Shown in pieces: positions 47,630-60,121 of a stretch of DNA of 64,000 bases. A model generated the notes under the pieces. It did no database searches. It had not been told where the DNA came from and saw nothing but the letters and a program-made list of their open reading frames with translations. The stretch is from NCBI GenBank assembly GCA_012932295.1, contig JAAONU010000016.1, positions 45,229,241-45,293,240 on the forward strand, read 5' to 3'. The translations under genes and the position numbers were made by a program. Numbering within the stretch: position 1 is the first letter of the stretch; each line of letters starts with the position of its first letter. The stretch comes from Cyclina sinensis. Taxonomy: Eukaryota; Mollusca; Bivalvia; Venerida; Veneridae.

Positions 47630-49341
47630 ATTAGGAGAGTCATTGACTGTTATTCAACTGACAGTAACACCAATACCACATTTTGCATATTTTTCATCCT
47701 GACCCTTACCACGCGTAACCGATTAACATGCATTTATAGAAACCGCTATCTGAAAAAAATATAACATTTTGTAGGCAATTAATAAAGCTAAAAACGAACA
47801 AACTTCATATAATTTCAAACATAGATATCAGACAAATTCCCTCTGCACAGTTTCTTTTGCGCGTTTGAATATATTTTGTTGAGCGATACGCCGGAAAGTT
47901 TGCAGTCTCAATTATATTAATTAATGACTATTGTAGTCATTGAAAGCTAACAGTTAATACTAATAAAACCAAAATCGCTGTAGGGTGAACATTGGACATA
48001 TGCGGGTGAAGATATAGAAATTGTTGATCATTTAAATTATTCAGGCTTTACAGTTTCTAATGGCTCATTCAAGCAGGGTATAGAAATACAGTCAGGTAAA
48101 GCACTGAAAACTATGTATCTCTTTGCAATCGTTAACCAAAGGTGCGGAAATACCGGTGGAAATCAGACTTAATCTATTTGATTCTTATGTTGCTTTTTCC
48201 TGTACCCTGTTCTTTAGAAATATACTAGTCTACAACCTTGAGACTAAGGGCCTGAAAATTGGCGTTTGTATCTCTACAGAGAAAAAAAAAACCAAAATAA
48301 AGTAAATAATAATAAAATAAAACATTTGGCCACCTCCCAGCCCAAAGTGTCATTTTTATCGGAAGGAAACACATGAGTCCTTTTCAAAAGCTTGATAGGC
48401 TACAGTGAAATGAAACAGAAAGATTCTTATAGATATTCATTTGAATTTCTTTAATATAAAAAACAATCATAACTCATAACTGCCCCAGTCGCGCGGTCAT
48501 TTGGTGATAAATAGACATCTTCATGGAAAATAACCTAACTTATAAATTTTGAAACAATATAGTCCGTTACATATCCTTCAAGAGTATTACAAAGTTTGAA
48601 CGCTTTTCCATGCCTGCGTGTTTAAGACTTCGACCAACTGACTTATTTAGATATAGATTATACATAGATGATCCGAGTAAAGGATGCTTATCTGATTATT
48701 TTAAAGAAAAGCTACTCTGTTCCGAGACATTCGTGGTGAATCGTCCGTCAGTAACACATTCTAATGATGCCTCCTTCCAATGAGACCTTTTTGTTACTAT
48801 GGAAACAAAAGGAAACAAAACCTGTTGTTTATAATAACAAGGCTAGGAATACAAGAATATTAGAAACTTTGATCTAATTTCGTGTTTTGATGAAACAATG
48901 TTTAATCCTTTCTGTTTCTTTTTTATCAGTTTGTCATTTAGAATATAACAGTCTTAGCGTCTTTATCCAAAACAATATGTACAAACAGCACACTTGGATT
49001 AGACTTTCTAATGCAAAAGCCCGCAAAGATTCAAGTTCTTCATCAAAGGGTGCACTGATTCTCAATTCAGAAAAAATGTCTTCTGTTTTTTCGTTTTTTG
49101 TTTTTGTTTTTTTGTTTGTTTGTTGTTGTTTTTGTTATTTGAAAAAATATTTTTTCAGCTTATAAAATTCCAACGTTCAGTTTTGTAGTAACATTTCCTG
49201 AGCCCCTTTCATAGACTTCCTTTCTTTCAAAATGTGATTAATTATAATCAAGTGAAATAAGTTTAAACTAATTTTCTTGATTTAGAAATTTTTTTTAATC
49301 GGGTGATTTACCATTGAAAATTGAGAAAATTCAAAACTCAC

Positions 49342-49441
49342 TTGGATCTTGAGGTGAAACAGTCCATCCTTGGCAAGTGAGTACTACTAAGTTAAGTGTG
49401 ATAAATACTCCATCCACACACGAGTAAAGTAATGCACGCAT
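49342..49441 (-). CDS. Lectin-receptor exon 1, distal copy: start codon and signal peptide
   Basis: Same as 42390-42489: ATG at 49441, 33 codons plus one base, donor CCAA|GTGAGT, in phase with exon 2. Residue 4 is Leu rather than Phe; otherwise the peptide is identical. If used, intron 1 would span 10.6 kb including the LINE and the proximal exon. Either copy, or both as alternative promoters, could drive the gene. Confidence 0.7.
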
Positions 49442-49514
49442 TATTTAAAATCTTCAAAATAGATAACTTTCAATATTATAATATCCAGTTAAAAGAATTA
49501 GTCCTAAGAAATTG

Positions 49515-49521
49515 TTTTATA
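49515..49521 (-). promoter_or_regulatory. Putative TATA box of the distal exon 1
   Basis: TATAAAA on the minus strand, 74 bp upstream of the ATG at 49441; same spacing as the proximal copy. Confidence 0.4.
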
Positions 49522-50416
49522 CAAGTTTAATTTTCTGTTCACTAATCAAAACAATTATGTCGAAGCGGAATCATTGATTGACATTTCACTGTTTAATGGT
49601 TCAGAACTATTTGTCTTGTCTCTATAAACTTTCAACGTGACTGTAAATTTTCTATATAATTAATTATATTGAATGTGGATATTTTTCATTATAAACACAA
49701 AGTAGCATTTCTTAACTTATCAATTGGCACAGCTTCATACTTGCCAAAAATCGTTAAAACCAATAATCCCGTTTCATTGCAATTGGGCAAGGCTCATTGT
49801 TAATTTTTTTTCGTTCGCGTCGGCTTTTGAAGACCATGTCTATAATTGACACCGCTAAAAAACAACAACAACAATAATATTTATTCGGATTGTAGCAAAT
49901 GTACATCACCTTTATCTTAAAACAAAAACAAAACATTTTAAAAAAGAGAATACTTACATTAGAAGTTGCATGTGATATTGAAGAGAAGCTTTTTTTTAAA
50001 TAAAAAAATCAGAATTATGAAAAGAAAAGCACGAGATTTTTAATAAATAAAAAAGCTCTTGCCTACGTTTTTATTCCAAAATTCAACTATTTGAAAGGTG
50101 GATTATTCATTTTTATTTCATGATTATTATTAGTTAGTCAAATTGATTTAAGGTTTACTATGTGTAATATAAAGGTATTAAATATTTGTTTGCGTAAATG
50201 CATCGATACACAATATTAAACAAAATGAGGTACTCATTTTTCTATGTTATTTTAATTACAAAATTTAATTATTTTATCGTCTCTAACTATGCTGTTTTAT
50301 CGTTCCTTTCAATTTCTAAATTATTTGAAGTTAAACGTAATTTATTCAGTACAGATACACATGTCCAAAATATAATAAATGTAAATATCGTGCGAGAGTA
50401 AATTCATGCTTAGTTC

Positions 50417-50627
50417 TTAACCTGATGAATTTTTTTAATGGATTTGACCAGATTTGAATTTGGAAAAGTCCATTCAAAGTTTAAGGGATTTCAATATCAA
50501 AATACAAAAATGGAGCTACCAACAGTATAGAGTCTGGTCAGACAGATATAACAGATGTGCAGGCTGGCCTGGCTCTATTCTTGTGGCAGAGGCTTATCAC
50601 TTTTAGATCCAGCAGGTTAAGGGTTAA
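50417..50627. mobile_element. TTAA MITE, copy 3, complete
   Basis: Bounded by TTAA at 50417-50420 and 50624-50627, with right terminus CAGCAGGTTAAGGG. The last nine bases lie outside the duplication shared with copy 2 of the MITE. Confidence 0.7.
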
Positions 50628-51949
50628 ATGCACAATTTGTCATCAGTCTTTGTGATGTTTTTATATATCTGAATAGCATGTTTAATATAATTGGTCATAT
50701 ATTCCTTGGTTATATCAAATAAAATAGCTTCGTCACCTTGTTGACGTCAAATATCTGATATATCTAAATAAATCATAAGCAAAGGAATGTGATGAGAACC
50801 TAAAACAAGTTACTAGATTCCAAAGATAATTATTCTCAATAATATCTGGATATTTCTCGTACTCAAAATCTTCGTAATATCTCGCGTAGTAATCTAACTT
50901 TGTTATGATTGTTTTGGAATTATTCGATCCTTGGCGAAATTGATCACAAATTTTATTTTGCAGAACAGGGAACATATGTAGGTTCAAATTTATGTCGTAC
51001 CATAACTGAATCCTGTTTCATCTAAAAAAGTCTTAACATATTTACATCAAGGATATATTTTTGATACTGAATAGTGTCATACTTGGTACAAAAAAGTAAA
51101 AACATAATTGAATCTTTTAACACACGCTCTTTAAACAAAATTTAGAAGAGTATGTACCTAGTTCGCCAAGTACAGCAACATTAGGTGTTTGCGTTGTACA
51201 CCCAAATTATTTACGCAATAATTTACTCCTTCAAATATTGCAGTGCTAAAACAAACAAGAACTTCAAATCAATATTACAAAATTGAAGACACCATAGCAT
51301 TCAGCATTAACTTAGAAATAACATTAAAATGCAATCTAGACTAGACAAACTGCAACCGGAAACTAATAAGGAGGCCATATATGGGTACCACTAAAAAATA
51401 CAATAGAAACTATGGTAACTAACTGAATGAAATATGGAAACATTAATTTGAATGTAAGTGTTTCTAATATTTCTAACTGGTATCTTGATAATATACTTAC
51501 TTTGCTGAAACTTAGAGAAAATCAAAGATAAATAGAAAACTTAACAAAAAAGAGAAAAACTAAGGAATTTAGGAGTAAATGAGGATTTGTTTTGCGAGAA
51601 TAAGCCACGCCAGTCCGTTTATTATTAGAGTTTTTTTTTTTCAAATTAACATGAACAAACACAAAATAGACATCAATACATTCAATAAAACAAGCAATCT
51701 GCAGAATAAATGGATTATAAACCAAGCTGATTGAAAAACAAATTGTCAACATGTTGCATCTGATATTTTTGTGTTTGAACCAATTTTCAAACAATCTAAG
51801 TTCGTCTATTAGTATTTTGAGTAAGTAACATTGTTTTTTTTTCTTCTCCGACAGCAAAAGTATGATTTATAAATTGTAAATTCAATATAACTAAACAAAA
51901 TATTAATCCATTTATACTCTATGAGTTCAACTGCATGTCCCACAACAAG
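50628..51949. other. AT-rich region upstream of the lectin receptor
   Basis: Short minus-strand open frames at 50733-50987 and 51522-51857 have no recognised domain and weak coding character. Nothing firm. Confidence 0.4.
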
Positions 51950-54900
51950 CTACTGAAGACGTAACCTTCTTACTTGTTTGGATAGTCCACAAACTTTTCA
52001 AGTGTTAGAAATACGTGTCCAAAAAAGGTCTAAACATTTACAATCAATGAAAAAATGTTCTATTGTTTCCAACTGATTGCTAAAGTTACAGTTTTAATTT
52101 TCAGTTAATTTCCATGTAAAAAGATTTTCATTTGTAGCTATTATCATAATTAATCTATATCGAAATTGTTTAATTCTATTATCAATTAGTTCATAGTTTA
52201 CAAAGTAATAAAGTTTGGGTTCTGAATTCAGATGTCCAAAATTTATGAATATATGGCTGTTGAAATTGCAATTCTATGAAATGTTTTCTTGTTTATTTGA
52301 CAACTGTTCAAAGTAATTTCTCAGGTCTTCTTCTAAAGTTGCTTTTACCTTTGTTCTAGTTGATGGTTCTGTTATTATTACGTTTAACCATTCTTTAGGA
52401 ACAGCCTGTTATAGTCTTAATAGTTCGGTGATCCAATTTTGTTTCACATTCAGTTTATTAGGTAAAACATGTTAACTTTTTCGTCCATCATCAGATAATA
52501 AATCGTTAACGTATATTAAGTTTGAATCTACCCAGTTTTTAAATACAAGGCATTTGTCCTTATTTTTTTATACTTATTACCCCATATGATTTGTTTCCGT
52601 ATATCAAAAAAATGTTTCAGGTTTTGTTTTGTGAATGGTATTCTTAATTTCAAGCAAAAAATCAATGAATTCTTCCTAAAAGAAGTTAGTTTTGATTTTG
52701 GTAAAGATTTAAAAGAATCAATATTCATATAAAAAATAACTTTTCCCAAATTAGTTCAGATATTATTTATTATTTGGTATAAGTATCAAAGTTTCAACAG
52801 TGCTGTTTTTAAAACATATCACCCCGTTTTATTTTTAGCGATTTTGAAAGTACATTTACGTTGATCATGTCTAGACCGCCATTTACGTTGATCATGTCTA
52901 GACCGTCATTTACGTTGATCATGTCTAGACCGTCATTTACGTTGATCATGTCTAGACCGCCATTTACGTTGATCATGTTTAGACCGTCATTTACGTTGAT
53001 TATGTCTAGACCGTCATTTACGTTGATCATGTCTAGACCGTCATTTACGTTGATCATGTCTAGACAGCCATTTACGTTGATTATGTCTAGACCGTCATTT
53101 ACGTTGATTATGTCTAGACCGCAATTTACGTTGATCATGTCTAGACCGTCACTGAGTTTCTTTCCAGTTCAAGTTTTTCTTTTAGTTTTTTTCAGCTTTA
53201 TTGCCCAACAAGAAATTAAAAAATAATGAGTATTACTCTGTGAGATAATCTTTGGGGATAGATGTATTTTGAAGAGTGTATGTGACCTTTGGCAAGAAGG
53301 CTGACTTAATAAGTGTTATTTTTCCGTAAAAGGGAAGATCTTTGACATTTTTAAGCTTAGTGTCCCAATTAAGTCTACTGCATAATTCATGATTGTGGTC
53401 AAAATAAATACCCAACGTTTTAATGTCATTTAAAATCGTAATGTTTTCAGCACTTATTTTTTTATTTCTTTCATAGCCCTTCTGTTTTGCTTTTGTTTAA
53501 CCGAAGACCTGAAAAAAGTTCAAACTTTAAAATTATTTTTAAAGACGTAGTGATTTCATTTTGATTTCTCAAGAACAATGTAGTATCCTCTGCTAACTGA
53601 CATATCTTAATATTAGGTGTTTGATTTTCAATATTATTTGAATTCCTTCTAACAAATTGGAAGAGCATATTTTGACAGCAAGAACTCCTGCTACAACAAA
53701 GAGAAGAGCAGACAAAGGGAAACCTTGTCTTATGCCGCGTTTGATACTGAACGGCTCAGATATCCAGCCGTTATTTAAAACTACCAAAACAATGTTAGTG
53801 TGCGTAACTTTTACCCAGTTACCAAAAGTTTCCTTGAATTTTAACTTTTCAGGTGTTTTTAACATAAAATTCTAGTTTACTGTATCAAAGGTTTTCTTAA
53901 TATCGATCAGCAAAATAGCACTTTCAGAGTTTACTGCCTCTGTATAATAAATGATTTATTGAATGAGTCTTACAATTAAACCTATACTACCATTCTTAAT
54001 GAATCCTTGCCGATCATGGCTTATAATGATCGGTAAAATTTGCTTACTTATGTGATGGTAATTTGTAATCTATGTTTAAGAGAAATATTGGACACCAGTT
54101 TTCAGGATTTTCAGGACCATCCAGTTTTTATACAACAATGATATTAAAATTTTCCTTTGGGTAATAGATAATTGACCTGTATGAAAACTGTCATATATGA
54201 ATTAACTAGAAGATTTTCTATTTTCGACCAAAACGTACGATAAAATTCTACTGTAAGTCCGTCAGGACCAGGGCTTTTATTTAGTTTCATTTCTGTTACT
54301 TAAGCTTTACATTTTTGCTGCAGTAAATAAACCTTCACGTTTATTTGCATCATTGTCTGTAAGATAATGCAAAAAAATAATAATTTCATTTAAATATATA
54401 TCATAATATAATACAAATCATTGCATAATTGTAATATTTAACGATTTCTGGTAAAATATCATCATCATCATCTATTCTCCAATCATTAATGATTAAAGAT
54501 GTAATTAATTTTCTATGCTGTCTTGACTTTTCTGAGTTAATAAAATAGTTATTATTCTTTGCTCTTTCTTCATGGTCGTGTATCCTAGATCCTATTTGAG
54601 CACCCTTTGTCTTAAAATCATATATCTGACTAATATCAGCCTCTAACTCGTAAGTCCTTCGGTTGTGTTTTGCTTAGAATAAAAGGTTGATAGGTCTTTC
54701 TCTAACGTTTATAGGTTATTTTTCCTTTCTCTTGATTTGAGTTTTGCATATACAATTGATTTTGTTTTAATTTCTGTCTTACAAATTTCTCATTTAGTTT
54801 GAGCATTTTGTATGTTTAACTTTGAACAATCATCGATAACATTCGATATCAATTCACAATACTCATCATCATTTAAATAAGTGTTATTTAGTTTCCAGTG

Positions 54901-55200
54901 TCTTGCACCATGTTTTCGAGATGATTTGATTTTTAGTGATACTGCCAGATGGTCTGTTGCTCTTATTACAGCTGGCTTAATATCAGCAGAAGTTATTTGG
55001 GATGTTATATTTTTATCTGTTAACCAAAAATCTATTCTGCTTCTTTGAATACTATTTTTCCGTCACCAAGTAAATTGACTTTTCTGTGGATTTTAAAGTC
55101 TCCAGATATCTACAGAATTAAAAAGTTTTCGTTAAATCTAGTAAACAGTTTTTTAGTTTTATTAAGATTATATTTTGATTGAGTTATTCTGTCAGAGTTT
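51950..55200 (-). pseudogene. L1-like LINE relic, minus strand
   Basis: From high to low coordinates: endonuclease end (ATDHLAVSLKIKSSRKHG, near 54940) and linker (RRTYELEADISQIYDFKTKG, near 54650). RT follows, with GWISEPFSIKRGIRQGFPLS (near 53760), LAEDTTLFL (YADD-like box changed to AEDT) and SGLRLNKSKTE near 53500. The C-terminal region has LPFYGKITLIKSAFLPK (near 53320) and a terminal LETIEHFFIDCKCLDLFW (near 52050). Stops and frameshifts throughout. A 27-bp minisatellite has expanded inside it. Confidence 0.82.
52855..53151. repeat. 27-bp minisatellite, 11 units
   Basis: Eleven exact-length copies of a unit starting TTTACGTTGATCATGTCTAG, with unit-specific variants at CCGTCA/CCGCCA and GATCAT/GATTAT. 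Because 27 is a multiple of 3, both strands stay open: MSRPSFTLI on + and DGLDMINVN on -. These are not treated as genes. Confidence 0.93.
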
Positions 55201-55309
55201 AAGAGTTGCATCTTCAGAGTTACTGTAATATATTTGAAGTTTACAAATACCATGACAAACTATTTAAAACATAACACCCTAGTACTAAACTATCTTTAAA
55301 ACAATATTT

Positions 55310-55480
55310 ATCCAGCATGTCAACCAGGCATGCGGCAATCTATGAGTTCCTGACCTTGTCTAGAAAGTAGTTCTTAAAACTCTGTTTAAAAGTTTTTATA
55401 TTACCAATATTCTTTAATACAGCAGGAAAAGAATTCCGGTCATTAATAGCAGTATATTAACATGTTTTGTCTTTATACAG
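55310..55480 (-). pseudogene. LINE C-terminal fragment
   Basis: The minus frame reads DRNSFPAVLKNIGNIKTFKQ then SFKNYFLD, matching the W/RNSLP...SFK...YL tail seen after many CR1/jockey-type RTs. Isolated fragment. Confidence 0.5.
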
Positions 55481-55522
55481 AATTTTGTATGAATAAGTTC
55501 AATATCCTAACATAAATATCTT

Positions 55523-55558
55523 CCCCCCCCCCCCCCCCCCCCCCCCACACACACACAC
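55523..55558. repeat. 24-base C homopolymer plus (AC)n
   Basis: An uninterrupted run of 24 C (55523-55546) followed by six AC units and further C-rich sequence. The G-rich strand could form quadruplex structures; its length is prone to sequencing error. Confidence 0.95.
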
Positions 55559-57782
55559 CTCCCCACTACCCCATCCCATTTTCTGAACAGTAATTACAAG
55601 TTGAGAATTAACAAAAAGTTTACATTTCTCAGAAGCCATAAACTCAGATTTGCTCAAAATAAAATATAATAATTTTTTATCTCATAACTATTAATTATCC
55701 GCACCTTAACATGCCAGACGCCTCACTTAATAAAATTAAACGTGGATTTTCTGAATATCAGGGTCAGTATCAATCAGTGATCGGCCCCTGGCCGGAATAG
55801 GATATTGATGTTGACCCTCTTATAGCTCAATTTGATTAGCCCAAAAGTCAGGGCAAAAAAAATAAAGAATTCAGTTTTAAACAGCAGTCATTTTCTTTTC
55901 CTAGTGATAGCACCGAGTTTAGGAATATTTGAAATTGTTCTATCGATTTTTATCCATTTTAGCAAAAGCGACTACCCAGAAAGGCTGTATACGTGTTAAC
56001 AGCCCATCTGTTTTTTTTTGTTTTTTTTTTGTTTTTTTTTCATATCTTAAAACTCTCATGAACGCAAAAGGGTGAGCAAATTCTAGAATTGTTATGATAC
56101 AAAATTGTCATTAAGTAATTGATTTTATTTAGGACCTTTATACTGTTCTCGGGACAGTCGCACTGGTCCTCGGCCATCGATCTCGGGTCCATTACGACTG
56201 CCCCCGAATAAAGAACATGGCCTGTATCAAATCAATCCTTTAATAACACATAATACAAGACCCTTGAAGCACATGCAGGTGCTCGATTGTACGAGATCGT
56301 TCGCAATATTTCGGTCCTTAACAGTAAATCTTATCCAAATGTATAAAGCGCACAGCACTACTTTGAAAAATTAGCAAACATACAAATGAACCGATTTCAC
56401 GCTGTATATATATATTAAGAAATGATACCGTTAAATTTAAAGTTGAAAACACAAGAATATGTATAATATAATAATGCATATTATTTAAAAAGCATGCCAT
56501 TTGGATCTGTGGTGGATCTGTAAAGCTAAGCAAGTTGTGCTAACATGTTATTGTTTGGTATGAAAATAATATGCAAAATAAATTGCCTCTCCCTCGTATG
56601 AAAAACAAATAATTACCATTCTAAAAAATAACCAAATATTTAAAAGTTGAAACTAATTCAAGCTGTACATTCAGTAGATGAAAAATCGTAACTAGTAGGT
56701 CTTCCTTTTTTAAAAGTTATAATACGTCCCATTAACAAAATTATTTCATTATCGTAAGTTTATATGGAGGCTATAAAGGTTATGAAATTAAATCTTAGCA
56801 TTAATAAACCGAAGCAAGGGATTTAGCTACTGACCGAAGTAATGCTGAAGATTTCACTTCATATCCTCTATCAGACTCAGTGTTTGCCACCCCATTTCAC
56901 GGCTAGAGAAGTAGGGCAAACAGTAAGCAAACACGACTTGCTAAAAAGAAAATGTACTGGCTATTTTCACTTATATAGTGACTGGGTGTCAGCGGATATG
57001 AAAATACTTACTTTCCATACATGTAACGTGTCGATCATTGTTTAAAAAAATTTATTCAGAAGATTCTAATTTGCTTACGTAAAATTTATTTTTAGAAACA
57101 CAATATTGTACTTATAGGACATGATCATTTTTGTGCCAAAATTATTTTAATAATTCTATCCTTGTATATCTCAGGCACATCTTGCCATCCAAGAAAAACC
57201 CATGCAGATAGGGTGTTGATAAAATAGAGTTCTTATATTGTTTATTTTTAAGACGATTGTGGCCAGAATCATTACCTTAAATGTCATTACTTTATTTTTT
57301 ATTGGTATTTATTTTCAATCAATCTAATTGCATTATTTTACTTAATTATTTGATACAGTCTGTAGGAGAAAAAAATGCTTTAAAACATTGGTCGTCTGCA
57401 TATCGGCAACGGAAAGGTTTTAGTTGATTAACTATGAATATTCTGACAATATGTATGTTAATATTGTCGAAAAGAAAGATCAATCATGACTTAAGTCCAC
57501 TTATTTCACTCCCTGGTGTGATTTCTAAAATTCATTGTGTGAAATTATAGTTGGACGTGAAGGTATAACTGTATCTGCACTTGTTCACTTTGAATAGTTT
57601 TTTTTTCAATGTATAGGTCATCTAAAATCATATTCATAAAAGTACTTCACAAATTATGTTTGGTGATTCAGGAATTCCGTAGAAAAAAATAAATTCTCTC
57701 ATACAATGCTCTTTAAATTCTGGCAAAATTAATAAATATTAAAAATACATGAAGTATTGAACAATAAAAAACAGAACTGAAA
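55559..57782. other. Intergenic, no gene seen
   Basis: AT-rich. A GC-richer block near 56140-56215 (TTCTCGGGACAGTCGCAC, GGTCCTCGGCCATCGATC) stands out but carries no recognised domain. Confidence 0.45.
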
Positions 57783-57832
57783 TGTGTGTGTGTGTGTGTG
57801 TGTGTACGTGTGTGTGTGTGTGTATGTGTGTG
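57783..57832. repeat. (GT)n microsatellite, interrupted
   Basis: About 23 GT units with TACG and TAT interruptions. Confidence 0.95.
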
Positions 57833-58200
57833 AAATTTTTATTGTTGCTAAACAGATTTTATTTATTTTTCTTTACTAATTACTGTATAGAACTGGTTAA
57901 GTTGTGACTTTGCATAAACTATTATTATTATAATCATTATTATTATAGAATCTTTAAAAATAATCCATAATAATTGTCTAATATTTTATTGCAGCTTTCA
58001 ACATAATACAAATCAATTCAGATGCAGGTGCAACAGGAATAGGTTACAAGTTATAACAACATTAAAGACAGTTCTTTCAAAGAGGTCAAATAATACTCTC
58101 AATTTCTAATTTTGTAAAATGTACAAATTATATGAAAAGAGTTTCATTGTAATGACAGAACAAAAAAGTAAATGAAAAACTTACAAGAATTAAAGTTATT

Positions 58201-58680
58201 TTTTTAATTTAAGAATGTGTTGCGTAGTCAACACCCATAGATTCCCAACATGTTTTCCAAGTTTTCGAAGACATTCTTGTAAAAAAAGAAATTCATTTTC
58301 ATCATAGGTAGGTCCTTCATTGACAAATAAGAAAGTGTTGGTGTCCAAAGGTTGAAATAGAAGCGTAGCTTGACCTAATTATTGTTTTTGTTCAGCATAT
58401 CAAATACATTCAAAGATATGTTGTTCAGTGGATTTCCCCAATTACAAAAGGAGTTCGCGTGCGTAATTAGATTCAATATCTGCGTTCATACTACTACACA
58501 GATTCCTAATTCTAACATGAAAAACTGCGTAGGCTCTTTCTACACTGGACCTATTAAGAAAAAATGTGGTTCAAAATGTCCTTTTAGAACTAGTTTGTAA
58601 CTGTTGGCAAATTTCAAATTTCAAATATCGAAGTCGAATGCGTTCTATAGCTTGACTGCAGACGGATTTACTCATTGTGA
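58201..58680 (-). pseudogene. Unidentified broken coding relic
   Basis: The minus strand has successive protein-like stretches split by stops and frame changes: MSKSVCSQAIERIRLRYLKF, SSVERAYAVFHVRIRNLCSS, KSTEQHIFEC and DTNTFLFVNEGPTYDENEF, then LFLQECLRKLGKHVGNLWVL. Codon-like composition and charge pattern suggest a once-real protein, perhaps from a mobile element. No family recognised. Confidence 0.4.
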
Positions 58681-59044
58681 ATATTTTTCAAACGTCTTGG
58701 AACAGTTACATAATTTTGGCTAGTTCGTAACACCTGTATACCCTCTTGTATTAGCGAAAATAATTCAGAAAGATTCTGTTAGTAAGATTCCATCTTTTTA
58801 ATTCCACAAATTCTGTAAAGCCCCGAAACGTAAGGGAAAAATGTAAAAAACGCATGCCATGAAAACCCACAATTAGAAAACACAGCCTCCCTACACAGTC
58901 AAAAAGTAGTGAAAAAAGCTTTATCTTTATGGTCTCAGTTACTTAAATGTGTCTATACATTTTGTGATTTGTATTTCTTAAAATTGTATAAACATTTTAA
59001 TTCTAATTGACAAATATACAGGATCTGGATACTTAGTGTTCTCT

Positions 59045-60045
59045 TAAAGAGTATAGCATTTGAAACGTTGCAATATTCAATGTTTACATTATATTCTATA
59101 TTGTATTCTATATTGTTCTATATTGTTATTTGTATTGTATATTTTTTCATACATATATAATAAAAGCTTCATTTATATTCAATGTATTTACATTTGTATT
59201 TCATAAAAAACATTTCTATTCAGTGATGTCAATGGTATTAAAGAAGTCGTACTTGAATTCTTTATAATCTACATTGTATTTGTATTGTGTAATCCTCATG
59301 GAATCGATACATTTTGTCATTTATTTTGTAAAAATCACATTTGTATTTAATGATTCATAACTATTTAATCTTGAACTTTGTATTTTATACGTGTAACATC
59401 TAGGACTGGTTTGTTGATTTTGTCACAACGAATTCCATTGGCTGAAGGAAACTATCAATGACAACCCCATTATCACGATTTGATGACGTCACTGATTTCA
59501 ATTATCTAGTTATTTCAGAAAAAGTGGCTTCGGAGAACACGCGCCTTGAACCGGCACGCGGAGAACACGCGCCTTGTTTTTCTATAAGTTCTTACCAGGT
59601 GGCACACATCACAAACATGACAATAAATGAAATAAACAAACGAATCCAAGGATGTAGTGACAGAATATACATTTAAAACGAATACAATACAAATAAGTTC
59701 AGGATTGAATAGTAATACATCAAATAAAACATACAAATAGACATTCTACAATATAAATGAAAAAGATAAATTACTTACAGGTATTTTACAATATAAATTT
59801 ATCAGTAAATAATACAAATATTAGATATAGAATACAAAATGATGGTATTAAAAATTAAAATAGAAATGAAAATTATTAAATACAAATGAGAATTTATTGA
59901 ATATAAATGAAGACAGTATTTAAAATACTAATTCAAACTATACAATACACATTGAAATAATCATACAATACAAATGAAGCAATATAGAATATAAATACAA
60001 ACATTGAATATTGCAACGTTTCACATGCCATTATAAACAATCTCA
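59045..60045. mobile_element. ~1-kb long-inverted-repeat (foldback-like) element
   Basis: The left end GAAACGTTGCAATATTCAAT (59060-59080) and right end ATTGAATATTGCAACGTTTC (60005-60024) are perfect inverses. The arms are built from ATACAAATGAA / TTCATTTGTAT-type short repeats in opposite orientation. The middle (59440-59590) is less AT-rich, with a GAGAACACGCGCCTTG block repeated twice. No transposase is encoded. Confidence 0.7.
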
Positions 60046-60121
60046 AAGTGTTCAATTATAAATTGGCCATATACTTAAAACGTACAGATGAATTGTAACA
60101 TAGGTTCAGAGATGACGTCTA

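Larger units (their letters stand above)
47630..50618. repeat. Segmental duplication, copy 2 (~3.0 kb)
   Basis: Direct copy of 40671-43667, offset by 6959 bases at its start. Differences are scattered substitutions and small indels, mostly in homopolymers. Here the MITE at the right edge is complete. Confidence 0.92.

Noticed and set aside
50733..50987. Possible extra upstream exon of the lectin receptor (minus strand)
   Set aside because: The frame after the plausible acceptor near 51030 hits a stop, and the 84-codon frame itself has no acceptor or Met start; exon 1 already has a signal peptide.
52809..53226. Open frames on both strands across the 27-bp minisatellite
   Set aside because: Frame openness follows from unit length divisible by 3; both strands are open equally, and the block interrupts a dead LINE.
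59458..59676. Open frame in the middle of the foldback-like element
   Set aside because: No similarity to transposases and it includes a short tandem duplication (GAGAACACGCGCCTTG) inside the element's spacer.
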